Shown in pieces: positions 43,780 to 57,039 of a stretch of DNA of 64,000 nt. Location of the stretch: the NCBI RefSeq assembly GCF_011386835.1, contig NC_088792.1, positions 108,100,421-108,164,420 on the forward strand, read 5' to 3'. Position numbers and translations under genes: made by a program. The notes below the pieces were generated by a model that did no database searches, had not been told where the DNA came from, and saw only the letters and a program-made list of their open reading frames with translations. Source of the DNA: Chrysemys picta bellii (Eukaryota; Chordata; Testudines; Emydidae). The stretch's first letter is position 1, and every line of letters begins with the position of its first letter.

Positions 43780-45270
43780 CTATTGCATCTGAACCCTGGT
43801 CTTGATTAGACATTGAACACAAGTCAAACAGATTAGACAAACTTCTGTCAGGGATTGGCTAGGTATATTTAATTCTGCCAAAACATGGGGGAATGAATTA
43901 GATGACATCCATCACTATGTTTCTATGATTCAGTGGAACTTTATCCCGGTTCAAACACAAGTCAAACCTTATCCTGATTCAAGCCCATCTCTAGCAGTCA
44001 TATATTTGGTACAGAAACTCTTGTTATTATATATAAGTGTTATTGATTTTTGTGCTGCACTTTTACATTTCTGAGAGTTTGCTGTTGTCAGCTACCATTT
44101 TGTGTGCCGTTTAAATGTTAGCTTTTAAAGAGGAGATACAAACCCTCAGCTCTCTTGTGAAGGCGTTGTTCTTTCTTTTGTTGCTTTTGGTAAGATAGCA
44201 TAAGTAATTTGGACTGAATGTATATGGTAGCTATTTGTGTTTGGAAAACATACCAATTTATGTCCATTGTTTTATTGCTCGCCAAAGGGGCAGATTAGAT
44301 ATGTTGTGCCTCTTGGCTATTTTGCTGTTTGCCTTTCAGATTCCAAGTTGAGTCTGATAGGCTTGTTTTTAGGGTGGGGAAAAGAATGATTATGCTCAAA
44401 CTGAGCATACTTGATGTGGAAAATCAGGGGAGACAATAAACATGAAATGCAAAGGTGTGTGTCGTCAGAGAAGAACCTACTTTAAATGTCAGCTTTAAGT
44501 ATTTTCACTGACCATTTTTGGTAGAACGATCTTGCTAAAGTGGCTAGTTGAGCCTGGCTGGATTTAATTGATAGGACATTCCAAAGAAATAACTACAGTA
44601 TGTCAATATTTAAAGCTGAAAACAATTGAATGTATCAAGTATTTGAGGGGCTTTATACTCAATATCAAATTTCTTCTACGAGGGAGGAGAGGAAATCATG
44701 TTAGGGTGAATGGAAGAGCTTTCTGAGATGAGATGGAAAACATCTGAGGGGCAACATGGTCTTCTTACTACCTTTCTCTGTTAACTTCCTGGATTTTTTG
44801 TTGTTTTGTCTTTCTTTGATTCTAAATGTATTTGATTGCTGGCCTGGCAAAGTACCCTGTCCTTGGCTAATTTGATTTTATCATATTAAGCGGATTGAAC
44901 ATTTTACTTTAGTATTGAGAAGTGCAGTGTCCACACATGGAAACATTCAGGAATAGCTATTGTACTTTAAATTCACATCCTACCTTAATCCAAATTAACT
45001 TGCAGGTGTAGAAAAAGCTCTTTACTGAGTGTTTGTGCTATGCCCCAATCTTGATTGGTGCCTCCAGGTGCTACTGTAATACAAATAATAGAATTATGCT
45101 AATGTACTGGTCATTTTTAGAATAAAAACATTATCTTTTTGTGATGAAGCCTTTTTGGTTCGTGACACCAAAAATGGAAACGCTTTTTATTAAGCTTTGC
45201 CAGCGCTCACATCTCACCCAATTTTTACCATATTTGAAAATCTACTTAAATGGTTTATTATGGTGTGATT
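43780..45270. other. No gene seen
   Basis: Unique-looking AT-rich sequence with no frames of note. Confidence 0.55.
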
Positions 45271-45346
45271 GCCATTGCTTTGTATGAGTGTGTATTGATT
45301 GTACATTGCTTTGTATGAGTGTTTATTGATTGTACATTGCTTTGTA
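45271..45346. repeat. 31-bp tandem repeat, about 2.5 copies
   Basis: The unit GTACATTGCTTTGTATGAGT + GTTTATTGATT occurs at 45271-45300 (diverged start), 45301-45331 and partially at 45332-45346. Confidence 0.85.
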
Positions 45347-45666
45347 ATCATCCCGATGAAAGACACTATAAAAACAAATGGTGACTAGACTGAATTATGC
45401 TTCTTTTTCTTCAGAGGGGCATTTCATTGCAGTATTGGTTGGTAGCCTTTTGTAGATGTGGAATCATTGCAATGCATTAAGGCCTTATTTATGCAATCTC
45501 TCTTGTCCTCTAGGAAATTCTATTGCTTTTCTTGGCATTTTTATGAACATTAAATTCCAAAGAGGAAATGATGTCTTAACATTCACAGACAGGGATAAGA
45601 GAAAGGAAATAAAAATACCACAAGCACATCTAAAAATTACATATGGCCAAGGTTTTGAAAAATAAA
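45347..45666. other. No gene seen
   Basis: A 69-codon frame at 45456-45665 has no recognisable features. Confidence 0.5.
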
Positions 45667-45678
45667 TGTATAAAGATA

Positions 45679-45822
45679 TCAGGGGGTAGCCGTGTTAGTC
45701 TGTATCTACAAGAACAACAAGGAGTCTGGTGGCACCTTAAAGACTAACAGATTTATTTGGTCATAAGCTTTCATGGGTAAAAACCTCACTTCTTCAGATG
45801 CAACCTGACTCCTTGTTGTTCT
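45679..45822 (-). mobile_element. Penelope-like retroelement terminal fragment, foldback copy 3
   Basis: The minus strand ends with ACTAACACGGCTACCCCC. Here the inverted arm is short: about 20 bp at 45803-45822 (ACTCCTTGTTGTTCTTG) pairs with 45708-45728. TGTATAAAGATA flanks both sides (45667-45678 and 45823-45834), an exact 12-bp duplication. A decayed hammerhead-like core is present at about 45759-45797: CTGAAGA and GAAA are kept, but stem II has mismatches and the stem III closing pair is lost. Confidence 0.75.
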
Positions 45823-45844
45823 TGTATAAAGATAGCTCTTCAAT

Positions 45845-46030
45845 TCATAATTAAGTATCTAAATATGTGGGCTGACTTTTTTCAAAATTGCTGAGCCCAC
45901 AGCAGCTCCCATTGAAGTCAGAAATCAAGTTCTCAGAAACTCTGAAAAATCAGCGCACTTATTTAGATGCCTAAATCTTGACTGAAGAGCCTAACTTTAG
46001 ACACTTTTGAAAATCTTTACCATATGTGCA
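45845..46030. repeat. Foldback interspersed repeat (CCTAAAT type)
   Basis: Begins TAAGTATCTAAATATGTGGG and ends near TTAGATGCCTAAATCTTGAC and TAACTTTAGACACTTTTGAA, with inverted halves around CAGCTCCCATTGAAGTCAG. This matches a common sauropsid foldback repeat. Class not established. Confidence 0.5.
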
Positions 46031-46334
46031 CTGAATATATATAATATGAGTAGAAATTCTTCACGTTCTGGGGAATAAGAAATTCTCCTCAAGATTACCG
46101 TCAGTATCTCTTAGACCAGCAGTTCCTTGCCATTTTGGGGTAACTATACCTATTTTTCAAACCTCTCTTGTACCAGACATTTCCTTCCTTTTCCAATTCA
46201 ACTTGTGCATTCTTTAAGTCTGCAGCAGACCAAACTCCATTCTCGGAATATTTGAATAGGAAGTGAGTAATATTGACTCTCTGTGGTACCTGTAAGGCCT
46301 ACATTAATGTCATGTCTGAACACCTCACAAGCTT

Positions 46335-46545
46335 TCTTTTAATGTACTACTTATCCTCACAACACTCCTCTGAGCTACAGAAATACTGTTATACCAATTA
46401 TCCAGAGGTTAGTAGAGGCCATGTTGACTAAGGCTTTGAGAAAAAAGGTGATTTACCCAAAGTCACAGAGGAAGCCAGGGATCAATGGAAGTGAACCAAG
46501 GTTTCCCAAATCCCAGCCTGCACCATAACCACTGGACTCTCTTTT
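46335..46545 (-). mobile_element. MIR SINE, antisense
   Basis: ATCCTCACAACACTCCTCTG, then GGTGATTTACCCAAAGTCAC, then a GAACCAAGGTTTCCCAAATC region and CCATAACCACTGGACTCT at the tRNA-derived end, in antisense MIR order. Confidence 0.7.
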
Positions 46546-46618
46546 CTTTTAGGGGAGTACAATAAGAGATTCAGGAACTCAATGTCTGTCAGGATTTGGC
46601 TTTGCTTTATAACCTACT

Positions 46619-46637
46619 GTGTGTGTGTGTGTGTGTG
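46619..46637. repeat. (GT)n with poly-G tail
   Basis: About nine GT units, followed by a run of G and then T-rich sequence. Confidence 0.8.
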
Positions 46638-46679
46638 GGGGGGGTTGTTTTTTGTTTGTTTTTTTTTTAACAGCAAGGA

Positions 46680-49600
46680 GCTTAATTCAGCAAACTTGTT
46701 TACTGAAATTGTAAATTATGCAAATATATTCTGTGCTTGACTGCTGTTTTTGAAGTTTTTTGCAAGTAATTATGGAAAACTGGCAGCAATAGCTTTTCTC
46801 CTAGCACTCAGTGTTTCTAGTGGATGCTCATGTCTAGTGATGTCGCACCTAAGAATAAAATCATTCATGTTCCCCAGAAATGCTCATTAAACAAACTTTT
46901 TAAATGGTTATATTGTCTGAAATTTGACTGTCCCTGTTGGACTTTGATGAATGTTGCTCATTACTTAGATTAAGCTTTCAGCTTTGTGAACACTACTACA
47001 TTGCCTAATAATGTGAAACATTTTACAATGAAAGGGAGTCATGTAGACAAATGATAGTATTTTAATCAATTAACTTAGCAGTGCTATCAAAAACTGCATG
47101 AAAGGTCTAGACACATTAGATAATGTCACTTTTTTAATAGTTTATAATTAACACTGGGGAAAGAATTGGTTGCATACCAGCTGAGAAGAACATGCCACGA
47201 ATTACATTCCTTGCCAGCTGAAAAGGGTCTTGAAATTACATGGTGCACTTCCTGTTCTCTGCATATATTTTCTCTTTTTTTTCAAAAGCAGAACAACAGT
47301 TTTAAGTCATGCAGTTGCTCAACTGGCATTTCCAACACTGAATCTAATCCAAAACATTCTGTTCTTCTTTGCAAATCAGGTAGAACTGAGCCAGTCTTTG
47401 AGCTCTTAATTGGATCATTAATATGAGGAATGAAGACTATAATTTTAAATTTTATGGCATAGGATAAAGCAGCATACAAGTTCTCTGCTGTGTTGTGTAA
47501 ATAAATGAATAAATAAAAAAACCCTCTTATAATTTCACACACTGTACTATTAATGAATGATAGCTCTATAACAATGTCCTTCTTTGTACAAACCTTCATT
47601 CATTATGCGTTAATTGTTAGCAGAGACTGGAGAAATAGTTCCAACAAGTATATGTTAGTCCTAGGCAGAGAAAAATATTTCAGACACCCCAAGACAAAGG
47701 CAGCGATTATAAATGTGAAAAAAGTTGGGTGTGCATCTTTTAAAATATTAAGCACCACAGAAAAAGAAACAAATGAAGTGGCTTACAAAGTTAAACAACA
47801 TTCTTGACAAGGATGGTACTCAAAATGTTTGGAGTTTGTATATAGGAGGTTTGGAAAAGCATCCAAAAGTTTGGATTTTTTTGCAACAGTTGGCTAATTT
47901 TTGCTACAAGACAGGGGAAGTAATCTAGAAAAATAGGCCTTCTTGCATATTTTCTGGTGTTCCAGTTCTGATATTAATTGGAAATTAAAACAAAAAACAA
48001 GAGTTATCTGAAGACTTCAAACCCCATCCCCCCAAAAATCTTGGGGAGGGAGGAATTTTCTTATTGGATCCAAGCTTGTTTATACATCTTCAGTAAAAAC
48101 AAGAATGCAGTTATTATCAGTCAAAGAAATGGTTAGAAATCACTCATCTGATGCAATTATTGCAGCTGCCATGACGGTTCTGTTACACTCTATGGCTATT
48201 TGAGTCTTTACTTTTTAATCAAAGGCATGTTGCACAAGCGTAATGTCTTACACTGGTGATTTATTGCCTTATCAATATTCATTCTGGGCAAAAGTCTTGC
48301 CTCCTTTGCAACTCTCATTGCCTGATAATTAATCATAATTTGGTTTGAAGTTGCTGTAGGCATAATGGACCAAATTAATCTCTGCCATAACTCCATTGGT
48401 TTCAGTGGAGTTATGCCAGGGGTAGATCTGGCCCAGTGATATTAGCATGGTCTCTGAAAATACAACCAAGTCTTACTCCCTTAGTAAATAGCAAGAGTCT
48501 TGGAATATAATCTATTATTTTCATTGCAATCAAATGAATGAAGTTTTGTTGGAAAGATTTTGGGGTATATATAGATAATTCTTCTTAGTAAATGCCAGTA
48601 TTTTGAAAGGAATGTAAATATTTCTCATGAGTAATAGCTGCTTAGCACTAGGAGAAATTTCCTCTTTTTTTGTACCTTGTAGACAGGAGTCCCCTTTAAA
48701 ATGACAGTTTGAAAGTTTGCCTTAATTTATAAAGTGTTCAGAACTGGAAGGAAGGTACATTATGAAGCTGAAGTAGTAAATATATTTGTATGTTATGCAC
48801 ATCTAGGTATTTTCAGGTATACTTTTATAAAGCACAAATCTTTGTCCCATCTAGGTACAATCATTGTAGCTAGCTGTAGCTTCCTCTTAAATAGTGGAGT
48901 CATCATCCACACATATTTTGTCCTGATATAGTGTATGGCAGTTGGTGTTGATCTCAGCATGCTATAAAGATGCATGGATACAGAGAACAACACTTTCTAT
49001 GGTTAGTCACTGTTCTCCTAAGAAATGTCTGGTATTAGACCAGCAGTACGGGTTTGTTAAATAAGCATTAAAAGCAATATGAATTTTATTAGTGCATTTT
49101 TTTAATGATCTCTTATTTGTGCAATAAGAAGGATCATCCAGTGTGATGAGGACTAAATATAGACTTCTCTTAAGATTAATTTATGATAACAGCCTGGAAT
49201 GCATCACATTATATACTGCAAAGCTTGAAAAAGGGAGAGTTATCTACAGGTTGCTCAGTGGAATCTAAGATTTTGTTTCAAGAATGACCCAAAGAAATAT
49301 GAACAAGCTTTAAGGAAAAAGTCTGTTTAGAAGTGCTAGCCAAAGCATTAGGTTATATATACACAAACCACATTGATACTAATTAAGTTGTGCATGGTAT
49401 TAATGTAATATGTGTGTGTGTTGAGTAATCATACTAAATTGCATTGTGCCTATTCCTCCATATGCTAAGGTATATATCCCATCGGGACAAGAATAGCTCA
49501 GCACTTGGCTTTGGTAAATATGGAATCTGTCAAAAACTAGATGGACGAGTGTTATGAAACAAAGGTACAATGTGGTATAAGAAAATAAGAATGACTTATA

Positions 49601-50570
49601 TTAGGGAGTATCTTCATATATCTTAATGTCTGGAATTTAATATTCAAAACAAAAAATGAGAAAGCACAGCAAGGCACCAAAGACTAAAGTTGGCCTAAGC
49701 TGGCCATTTGAACTTTAAGTGACTTGAAACGTGCTATTTATCTTGTATCAACCATACTATAAAAATGACTAATTTAGGGGGCATTTGGGAAGCACATCTT
49801 CTATTTAAGGTGAACTGAACACGCTGTAAGAATTTGCTTCCTGGAAGGAGTTTTGATGTATTAACGCTTTGTTTCCAGTACTGTATTGCTTTGTCTTTAG
49901 ATAATAAATTAGGCTGGTGTTGGTTATTTGGTCTCTTGAACATTCTTAATATCAAATTGTAAGTATAGTCAATAGAAGTATGTAGATGCAAACACCCTAG
50001 AAAAAGGACAATAATCCACCGTGCAGATGTTTTACATATAGTGGCCTGTATTCCAGTCTTTCTGAAAAGCTACTCCACAGATCATCTGTAACATAAATGG
50101 GAGCTGTAACAGATGGATTGGATAGGGCAGCAAAAGCTGTGGTCTAAAAACACTGTGTGTACAGATAATATGTTTGGCTGCATAGAACAAGCCTTTGTCC
50201 CTATGCAGAGACCCCTCTCCCCCCACAGGAAGATATTTTGTGACCACAAGACATGGAAGTTAAGCCACTTTCACCAGAGTTTTGCACCTCAAACTGATTG
50301 ACTGATTAAAAATAAATAAACAAATAAATAATAGAGCAAAAATGCATCACATTTTAAGCATCCTGAAAGTTACCCAGTTCTGTAATAGCATTAGGTGTGA
50401 AAAAAATATTAATGAGAGCATTCATTCACTTAGGATACATTTTCACCATTAAGAACATATTAATAAGGGAATGCTACCAACTACTGGCAGAATCCAAAGG
50501 CAATCCTAGAGATTCCTTTAGCCACTAGAATGCTGCCATTAAGAAGTCAGTGTCCTCAACCAATTGACCC
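46680..50570. other. No gene seen
   Basis: Long AT-rich stretch; frames of up to 105 codons on either strand show no domains, and none is supported by splice-like context that I can see. No bounded repeats recognised. Confidence 0.5.
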
Positions 50571-50576
50571 CACCAC

Positions 50577-50931
50577 TAGGGCTGGTCAAAAAATAGTCTT
50601 TTTTTCCCCAAGGAATGGTGCTTCATGTCCACATTCTCCTCTGTGAATTGATGAAATAGGCTCCTAGGCCAAACTACATCTCCCATGTGGAATCACAGTT
50701 TTCCCTCTCGCTGAGCCACTGTGGTGCATCCTGGGGGATTCAGTCCAGATTGGGGGTACAAGGCATCATAGTGGCATTTACAAATTGACTTTTTTTTAAT
50801 AGTAGGTATTCGGTTTTTTGACAGTCAAATTTTTCCATGGAAAGCAGATGCCAACAACTTGTTCAGCTGAAAACCCAATTAATTTTCTATGTGAAAACTA
50901 TTTCGTAGGAATCTTTTTTTTACCAGTCTTT
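50577..50931. mobile_element. MITE with TAGGGCTGGTCAAAAAAT-type ends
   Basis: The left end TAGGGCTGGTCAAAAAATAG pairs with the right end read inward, AAAGACTGGTAAAAAAAAGA. The interior includes TTTTTTGACAGTCAAA and CACTGTGGTGCATCCTGGG. No exact target duplication is seen, probably from age. hAT-like by terminus style only. Confidence 0.5.
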
Positions 50932-50934
50932 TCC

Positions 50935-51360
50935 ATTCAGTATTCTCAACACACAGGCTAAATTAGACCGAAGTCTGATTAAGTGGATGCACCCTACACT
51001 GTACCCAAGAAACTTAGCTACTGGTTTACTGACAAGAAAAGTGATTTCCCATTGAAAAAGATAGTTTTTTCCCACCTGTAGGGAACAGCATAGGAGAAAG
51101 CATAAAGGCGCATGAGGGAGAAGTGACCAGTCAAGGATGACCCATTGTCAAAGCAAACACAGAGGTCAACATCTTGATAAAATAATAGATCTTATGGATC
51201 GGGTAGGGCTAAAGGGTGAAGGGCTTTAAAGGCAAAGACAAGGAGCTTGTGTTTGATGTGGTGAAGCATGGGGAGTCAATGGAGGGATTCAAAGATGGGG
51301 GGTGATGTGGTCAGAGCAAGACAATCTCAGAGAACCTTAACCTTCATTTCTTTTAATATT
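50935..51360. other. No gene seen
   Basis: Purine-rich but unremarkable; includes an AAGGGCTTTAAAGGCAAAGA segment common in vertebrate SINE-flanking DNA. Confidence 0.45.
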
Positions 51361-51364
51361 TTAT

Positions 51365-51610
51365 TACTAGGTTAGAGTGGTGGCTAGTGGTTAGATCAAG
51401 GCCCTGTGTGAATCAGCAATCCTGGGCTATATTTTTCATTCTGGCACTGATTAACAGTGTTTTCAAGCAAGTCAACCTCTATGCCTTAGTTTACCTATCT
51501 ATACAAAGGCTATATTAGAGTTCTGTCACATTACATATTTGTTTTGAGGTTCACTCAATGTTAATCAAGTGACTTGGGGTCCATGAATGAAAAGTGCCAT
51601 TGAAGAGCAA
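51365..51610 (+). mobile_element. MIR SINE, sense, near full length
   Basis: GAGTGGTGGCTAGTGGTTAG (tRNA-like start), then CAAGTCAACCTCTATGCCTT, AGTTTACCTATCTATACAAA, the TTTGAGGTTCACTCAATGTT core and AAAGTGCCATTGAAGAGC follow MIR order throughout. Confidence 0.75.
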
Positions 51611-51614
51611 AGTA

Positions 51615-52945
51615 TTTTTTGTATACATGAGAATCACTTTAGAAATAACAAACTGCCCACCATAAACACCATCTAAGAATCATACCAGATTACCTATTGT
51701 TATGAAAAATTCTTAGGCCACATGGGATAAACTTTCTGGTCATGACGTAAAAGAAATCAGCGTTAACTGCTATGCAATTTCCACATACTATACATATACG
51801 ACAGGATTGCTTTTAAACTAATAGAAAACATATCCACTTGAAGAGGAAGTGTGGGCTGTGCATAAACTCCAATCCTGTCTAATTTCAGTTGAAAAACATC
51901 TGCAGAGGACCAATTCTTACTCAGGGGCAGATTGAGTACAGAGACTCTGTGGATTCAAGGGAAAAGACTATAAAGCATCAGATCAGCTTCCTATTTTGGA
52001 CCATGGGCTCTAGCACAGTCTATTGACAGGGCGTGCATCCTATTTGCTTCCCCTTAGGACCATAATAGCCTGAGTTTGTTAGCCTTCAGGGTACTCTATA
52101 ATGCTTATAATTTCTCCTTAGCCCAGGAAGAGGTGGGTAGGGCTAGGTGGCAGTGGTGTTGGATTCAGCTGAAAGGCTAACTTGCTGTATTTTTTTGCTT
52201 TGGGGTTAGTTTAGTTGATCTTGGGGTAACTGACAATTCAATTTGTTTATACATGTACTTTTAAAAGATTCTGAAGAGGGCACACAGGGCTGAATGGGCG
52301 GTCTTGTTTTGTAGAATAGTAAAAAGCTTAAATAAATATATCCATGTGTCTAATACAGCGACCGCCTAAAGGAAAGGGCTAGTTATGAATCCATTGGCCA
52401 CATCCAGGACCTACCTCTTCCCTCTGTAAACTACCCCACTTTGCTGCTGGGGGGAGAAAAGCCAAGGTGTACACTTCAGTGCACCAGTGATCTAGAGTAC
52501 CTCTGCAGAGTCTTCCTATGTGGAACGGTCACAATTCTGCTGTTTTCAGTGCCTTTTGTGCATAAAATTCCTCAGGACCCAAAGAATTACAATACTCTAC
52601 AAAGAAGCCCCGTGCCTACTAACTTAAAATAATTACAAAGAGGCAAACAGCAGAAATAACCGCAAACGCAGAATAATTGAGATCAATAACCCAATCCAGC
52701 CATACTGAGAAACCATTCAAATGATCTCTGAGGGAAAAAAAAGCAAGAGAACAAAACAAACAAACAAACAAAACAGGACTGTCACTGTGCTTTGCATTAA
52801 GTCCAGATCTTTGCAAAAAACAGTTAATAAATTTGAGCAGGTTAGTAATGTTGATTTAGCTGCCTTTATTGTGTTGAGAGATTACCTTCACAGAGCATTG
52901 AACAAAGAATGGCAAAGTGAACAAAAGAAACATCCACAGCAAAGA
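51615..52945. other. No gene seen
   Basis: Unique-looking sequence with short frames and a (CAAA)n-like tract near 52757-52774. Confidence 0.5.
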
Positions 52946-52952
52946 CATATTG

Positions 52953-53282
52953 TGACAGGGCACTATTTGTAGCACCCTGGTCACTGATGTAGCTGCAGCA
53001 TGAATAAGGCTGCAGGCTCAGCTATGAGCAATTAAACTCTTTCTGCTGGAGGATTATGAGCACCTGGGTGGTAATCACTGGGCCAAGGATGGAATTGGGA
53101 TGATATAAGTGGAAGGAACAGGAAGCAAGAGCTCAGAGGATAAGCGGAGGACTGAGGGCAGAAGGGAAGCCTCCCCTTGCTGTAAGCTGGCATTACAGTG
53201 TGATAATTTGTAATAAATAAATAAATACACACCTGGATGAAAGGATAACAACCTGGTGTGTGTTCATGACCATGAGACTGCA
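52953..53282 (+). other. Possible solo-LTR-like segment
   Basis: Starts TGTGACAGGG and ends GACTGCA, with a TATAAG-like box near 53103 and AATAAATAAATAAAT at 53212-53226 in the order expected for an LTR. No target duplication is seen, and the right edge coincides with the CR1 start. This is a weak call. Confidence 0.3.
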
Positions 53283-53283
53283 C

Positions 53284-54140
53284 ATTAATGATCTGGATGA
53301 TGGGATGAATTGCACCCTCAGCAAATTAATGGATAACACTAAGCTGGGGGGAGAGGTAGATAAGCTGGAAGTTAGGGATAGGGTACAGAGTGACCTAGAG
53401 AAATAGGAGGATTGGGCCAAAAGAAATCTGATGAGGTTCAACAAGGATAAGTGCAGAGTCCTACACTTAGGATGAAAGAATCCCATGCACTGCTACAGGC
53501 TGGGGATCAACTGGCTAAGTGGCAGTTCTGCAGAAAAGGACCTGGGGATTACAGTGAATGAGAGGCTGGATATGAGTCAACAGTAGGCCCTTGTTGCCAA
53601 AAAGGCTATTGGACTGCATTAGTAGGAGCATTGCCAGCAGATCAAGAGAAGTGATTATTCCCCTCTATTCAGCATTGGTGATGCCATCTCTGGAGTATTG
53701 CAACCAGTTTTGGGCCCCCCACTACAGTAAGGATGTGGACAAATTGGAGAGAGTCCAGTGGAAGGCAACAAAAATGATTAGGGGGCTGGGGCACATGATT
53801 TATGAGATGAGGCTGATGGAACTGCAGAAGAGAAAAGTGAGGGGGGATTTGATAGAAGCCTTCCACTACTTGAAGGGGTGTTCCAAAGAGTTTGGAGCTA
53901 GGTTGTTCTCAGCGGTGGCAGATGACAGAAAAAGGAGCAATGGTCTCAAGTTGCAGTGGAAGAGGTCTAGGCTGGATATTAGGACACACTGTTTCACTAG
54001 GAGGATGCTGAAGCACTGGAATGGGTTACCTAAGGAGGTGGTAGAATCTCCATTCTTACAGGTTTTTAAGGCCTGGCTTTAGTTAGGGTTGGTCCTCTTT
54101 TGAGCAGGGAGTTGGACTAGATGACCTCCTGAGGTCCTTC
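53284..54140 (+). pseudogene. CR1 LINE, 3' part (RT C-terminal half and start of 3' UTR)
   Basis: Plus-strand pieces begin INDLDDGMNCTLSKLMDNTK, where the usual FADD catalytic block has decayed to LMDN. Then come KRNLMRFNKDKCRVLHLG and a 163-codon frame (53591-54082) containing LEYCNQFWAPHYSKDVDKLE, RVQWKATKMIRGLGH, RRMLKHWNGLPKEVVESP and FLQVFKAWL. After the stop, GTTGGACTAGATGACCTCCT is the typical CR1 3' UTR segment. The terminal 8-mer repeats are absent. Stops at LEK* and LG*K and a frameshift disable it. Confidence 0.85.
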
Positions 54141-54144
54141 AGGA

Positions 54145-56930
54145 GGAATGTCAAATATGGATGGCCTGCAGTGATCATGGAGAAGTATGTGGGGGAAGTG
54201 GGTTTTTTTAATGTATATAATGCATATCCCTGTTTGATTGCTATTGTGCTGTGAACTACATAAATGGAAAGAGTTAACTTATTCATGGAGGGTTTAAACA
54301 TCTGCAGGAAGCCAGACCATGTAGATAGCCTAGTCACCGATACTTAACCAAATAATACCAATGTCAAAGTCCTGTTGTTGTTTTATCCAAATGGGGGGAA
54401 AAACAACCCCAATTTAAGATAGAGTCAGGGACCCCAGCAAGACAATGGACTATTGATTTGCTAATGACTCTCATCTGCACTAATACACACAGAGGATTGG
54501 AGAATGGAAAAACCCCAGGGGAAGGGCAGGAACAGACAAGATAGAGGAGAAGGCTGAACAAGAGGAAAGAGGGTTCTGAAGGATCCTGGACTCTCTGAAC
54601 CAAAGGACACTTGGGGGTGGGAGCAGGGATGAGGAATATGTACATCTCTTCTGCTTTGTCTATGAGTAATGTGTTTGGTTTTGAAATTCCTTTGAAAAAT
54701 CTCTGTGTCCCTTGCTTTAACTGTAGTCCTTGAAGAGTTAAAACTTAAACCAGGGTACCCATGAAGGTGAAGCTCTGGAGGGGACATGTGAGAGCTAATG
54801 GGGAGACTTTCAGGATCAACACTGGTCTCAGGGCCTAGGGTAGCAGGATTGCAGGATCCCACATCTCAAGAAAGGAGTACAAAACAGGGGGTCTGTACTC
54901 CGGGAGTGTGCTGGAAAGGCTGGACTACGGGACAGGGCTTGGCTGCTTCTCAGACCCAGTAAGCTGAAAAGCATGGGGATCCAAAGTTTGAGTTCAGAAC
55001 TCAACAGACTGGTGAGCAGGGGGAAATCAGTCAGGGCTGTAAAAGACGTAATTAAAACTCAACTGGTAATACACAGTGGTACTGTATCATATCACAGGTA
55101 GTAGTAGTAGTAACTGTTGGTTTATAGGGACAGTTTACTGATGACATCTTTTAGTACTTCACCTCACGGATATTCTGTTGTTTCAAATATGTTATTTATA
55201 TTCCTCCAGTAACTATTGCTCTCCTTTTAACTCACACTTTTGTAGTCCGACCAAGGTACGAGGTAAATAATTTTGCATTATATGTGTTTTAATTTAGCAT
55301 CTCTAGCACACTAGCAATAGTAATGTAATGTTGAAACCAGCATATAAGGAACATCTCCAATAGACAACCTCTTGCTTAATCAACCACTTCAAAGTATTCC
55401 CAGCTTGTATTCTTGTACAGTTTCATTACTTAAAAACAACTTTTATCAGAGGCCACTGACTTCAGCTTTTACTGGTGGTTTAAAGCAGATTTTTAATGTG
55501 TATTATCTATGTGGATCTTTTCACCACAGTTTTTATTTTAAAATGTAACTGCTTGTTCACATAATTTGTAGTACCCTCATACATCCCAAGAGAGAGGAGC
55601 TCTCCCTTATTCCATGCCATCCCTCTCAATTAGCATGTACAGTGAAGAGTCTCAGTCCCCTAATGGATATGCCTGGGAGGAATTAGGGCTGTTGCAAGCT
55701 ACTGACAATGTTAGTAAATGTCCATCATCATGTCTTTTTTCCATAAAGTGCACTTGAATGTAACACAGAGGCTGAAAATTCTAACTGCCTATTATGGGAC
55801 ATTGCATGCTACCTTTCTAATTCCTGCCTTTCTTGATATGAAAAGCACTAATCACCAACTGTCCCAACAACCCATAATTAAGTTAACTCTGAAAGTTAAG
55901 AGCTTGAAAACATTTTTACCCTAAATTAAACCTTTTGTGCTTTTGCTCCAGAGGCTGGCAGATAACCAAGTCTGGGAATGTTGCATTTTTATTCCTTCTA
56001 GCTCTAAACCAAAGGTCATAAATATGTAGATATTTACACTGAATAGTTTTTTGGCTTATTTTATTTTTATGCTGCTTTATCTGACATGAGATAATTGAGA
56101 AATAAGCATTTATCCAAATTTAAATCTGATTTTGATAATCCCCTTGGATTCTGAATGCCTGATTTGAAACTGAAATATATTTAATGGGAACAGGTACCCA
56201 AGGAAGGAGGATAATTTTGAACAATTTATGGATGGTTTGAAACCATGAATAATTCAGTGACCACATATCTTTAAATGACATGGTATGATCTAGATTGGTA
56301 CAAATTACTAGCGATGTAATATCACCTAAATCTGATATTAATCTACAAAGGTTGTTTGTTTGTCAAGCTGTTTGTGGGTTTGTAACTGACCTTTAAAAAC
56401 TCGTGGATGAATCAAACTAATAGTCTGAACAATGAAAGTCTTTCAACAAGTGAGCATAATAAATCTCTTCACTTTGAGAGGGAGGCAAGTGTAATATATA
56501 AAATTAAAGACAAGCTTTAATAGACACTCTGAACGTAAGGAGTGCTGAATATAGAAAGAGACTAATTATAGTTATAGACACATTGAATATGGAAGCTAGT
56601 GATGGTGTGTGGATATGTAGGAGGACTTACAGTTAAAAGTGGGGAAAAATTATCTTTGAAAGAAGTTATTACAAATATGTCAATTTTGTAAAGAGGGGTA
56701 TTTCAGCACCTTCACCTTTCAAAGATGTGTCTTTATCATTTTAATTATATTGGAAAGTAGTGAACTACTCAGTCAATTAGAGATGGTTCGATCATGAAAA
56801 AACAAGAATAACTTTTAGATGGAAATATTGCAAATAATTTTCATTGTGAATCTTGGCAACACATTATTTAGCTAGCTTTAAATTGGATTTCAAAGCTAAA
56901 CTCTTTTTATATGTTGAAATGCAGATTATG
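54145..56930. other. No gene seen
   Basis: 54360-55100 is more GC-balanced and could be an old LTR or other retroelement piece, but no ends or coding homology are visible; minus-strand frames of 93 and 133 codons there overlap and look like noise. The rest is AT-rich unique sequence. Confidence 0.45.
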
Positions 56931-56934
56931 ACTT

Positions 56935-57035
56935 CTTTGGGGAAGGGACTGTCTTTTTGTTCTGTGTTTAGGCAGCACCTGGCACAATTATGGAGCCTGG
57001 GGCTCCTAAATGCTGCTGCAAATACAACTAAATAA
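56935..57035 (+). mobile_element. CORE-SINE/MIR-related 3' portion, sense
   Basis: GGGACTGTCTTTTTGTTCTG, then GGCAGCACCTGGCACAATTA and GGGGCTCCTAAATGCTGCTG followed by an AATACAACTAAATAATT tail match the common sauropsid SINE 3' end; compare 8115-8250 in the opposite orientation. Confidence 0.7.
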
Positions 57036-57039
57036 TTAA

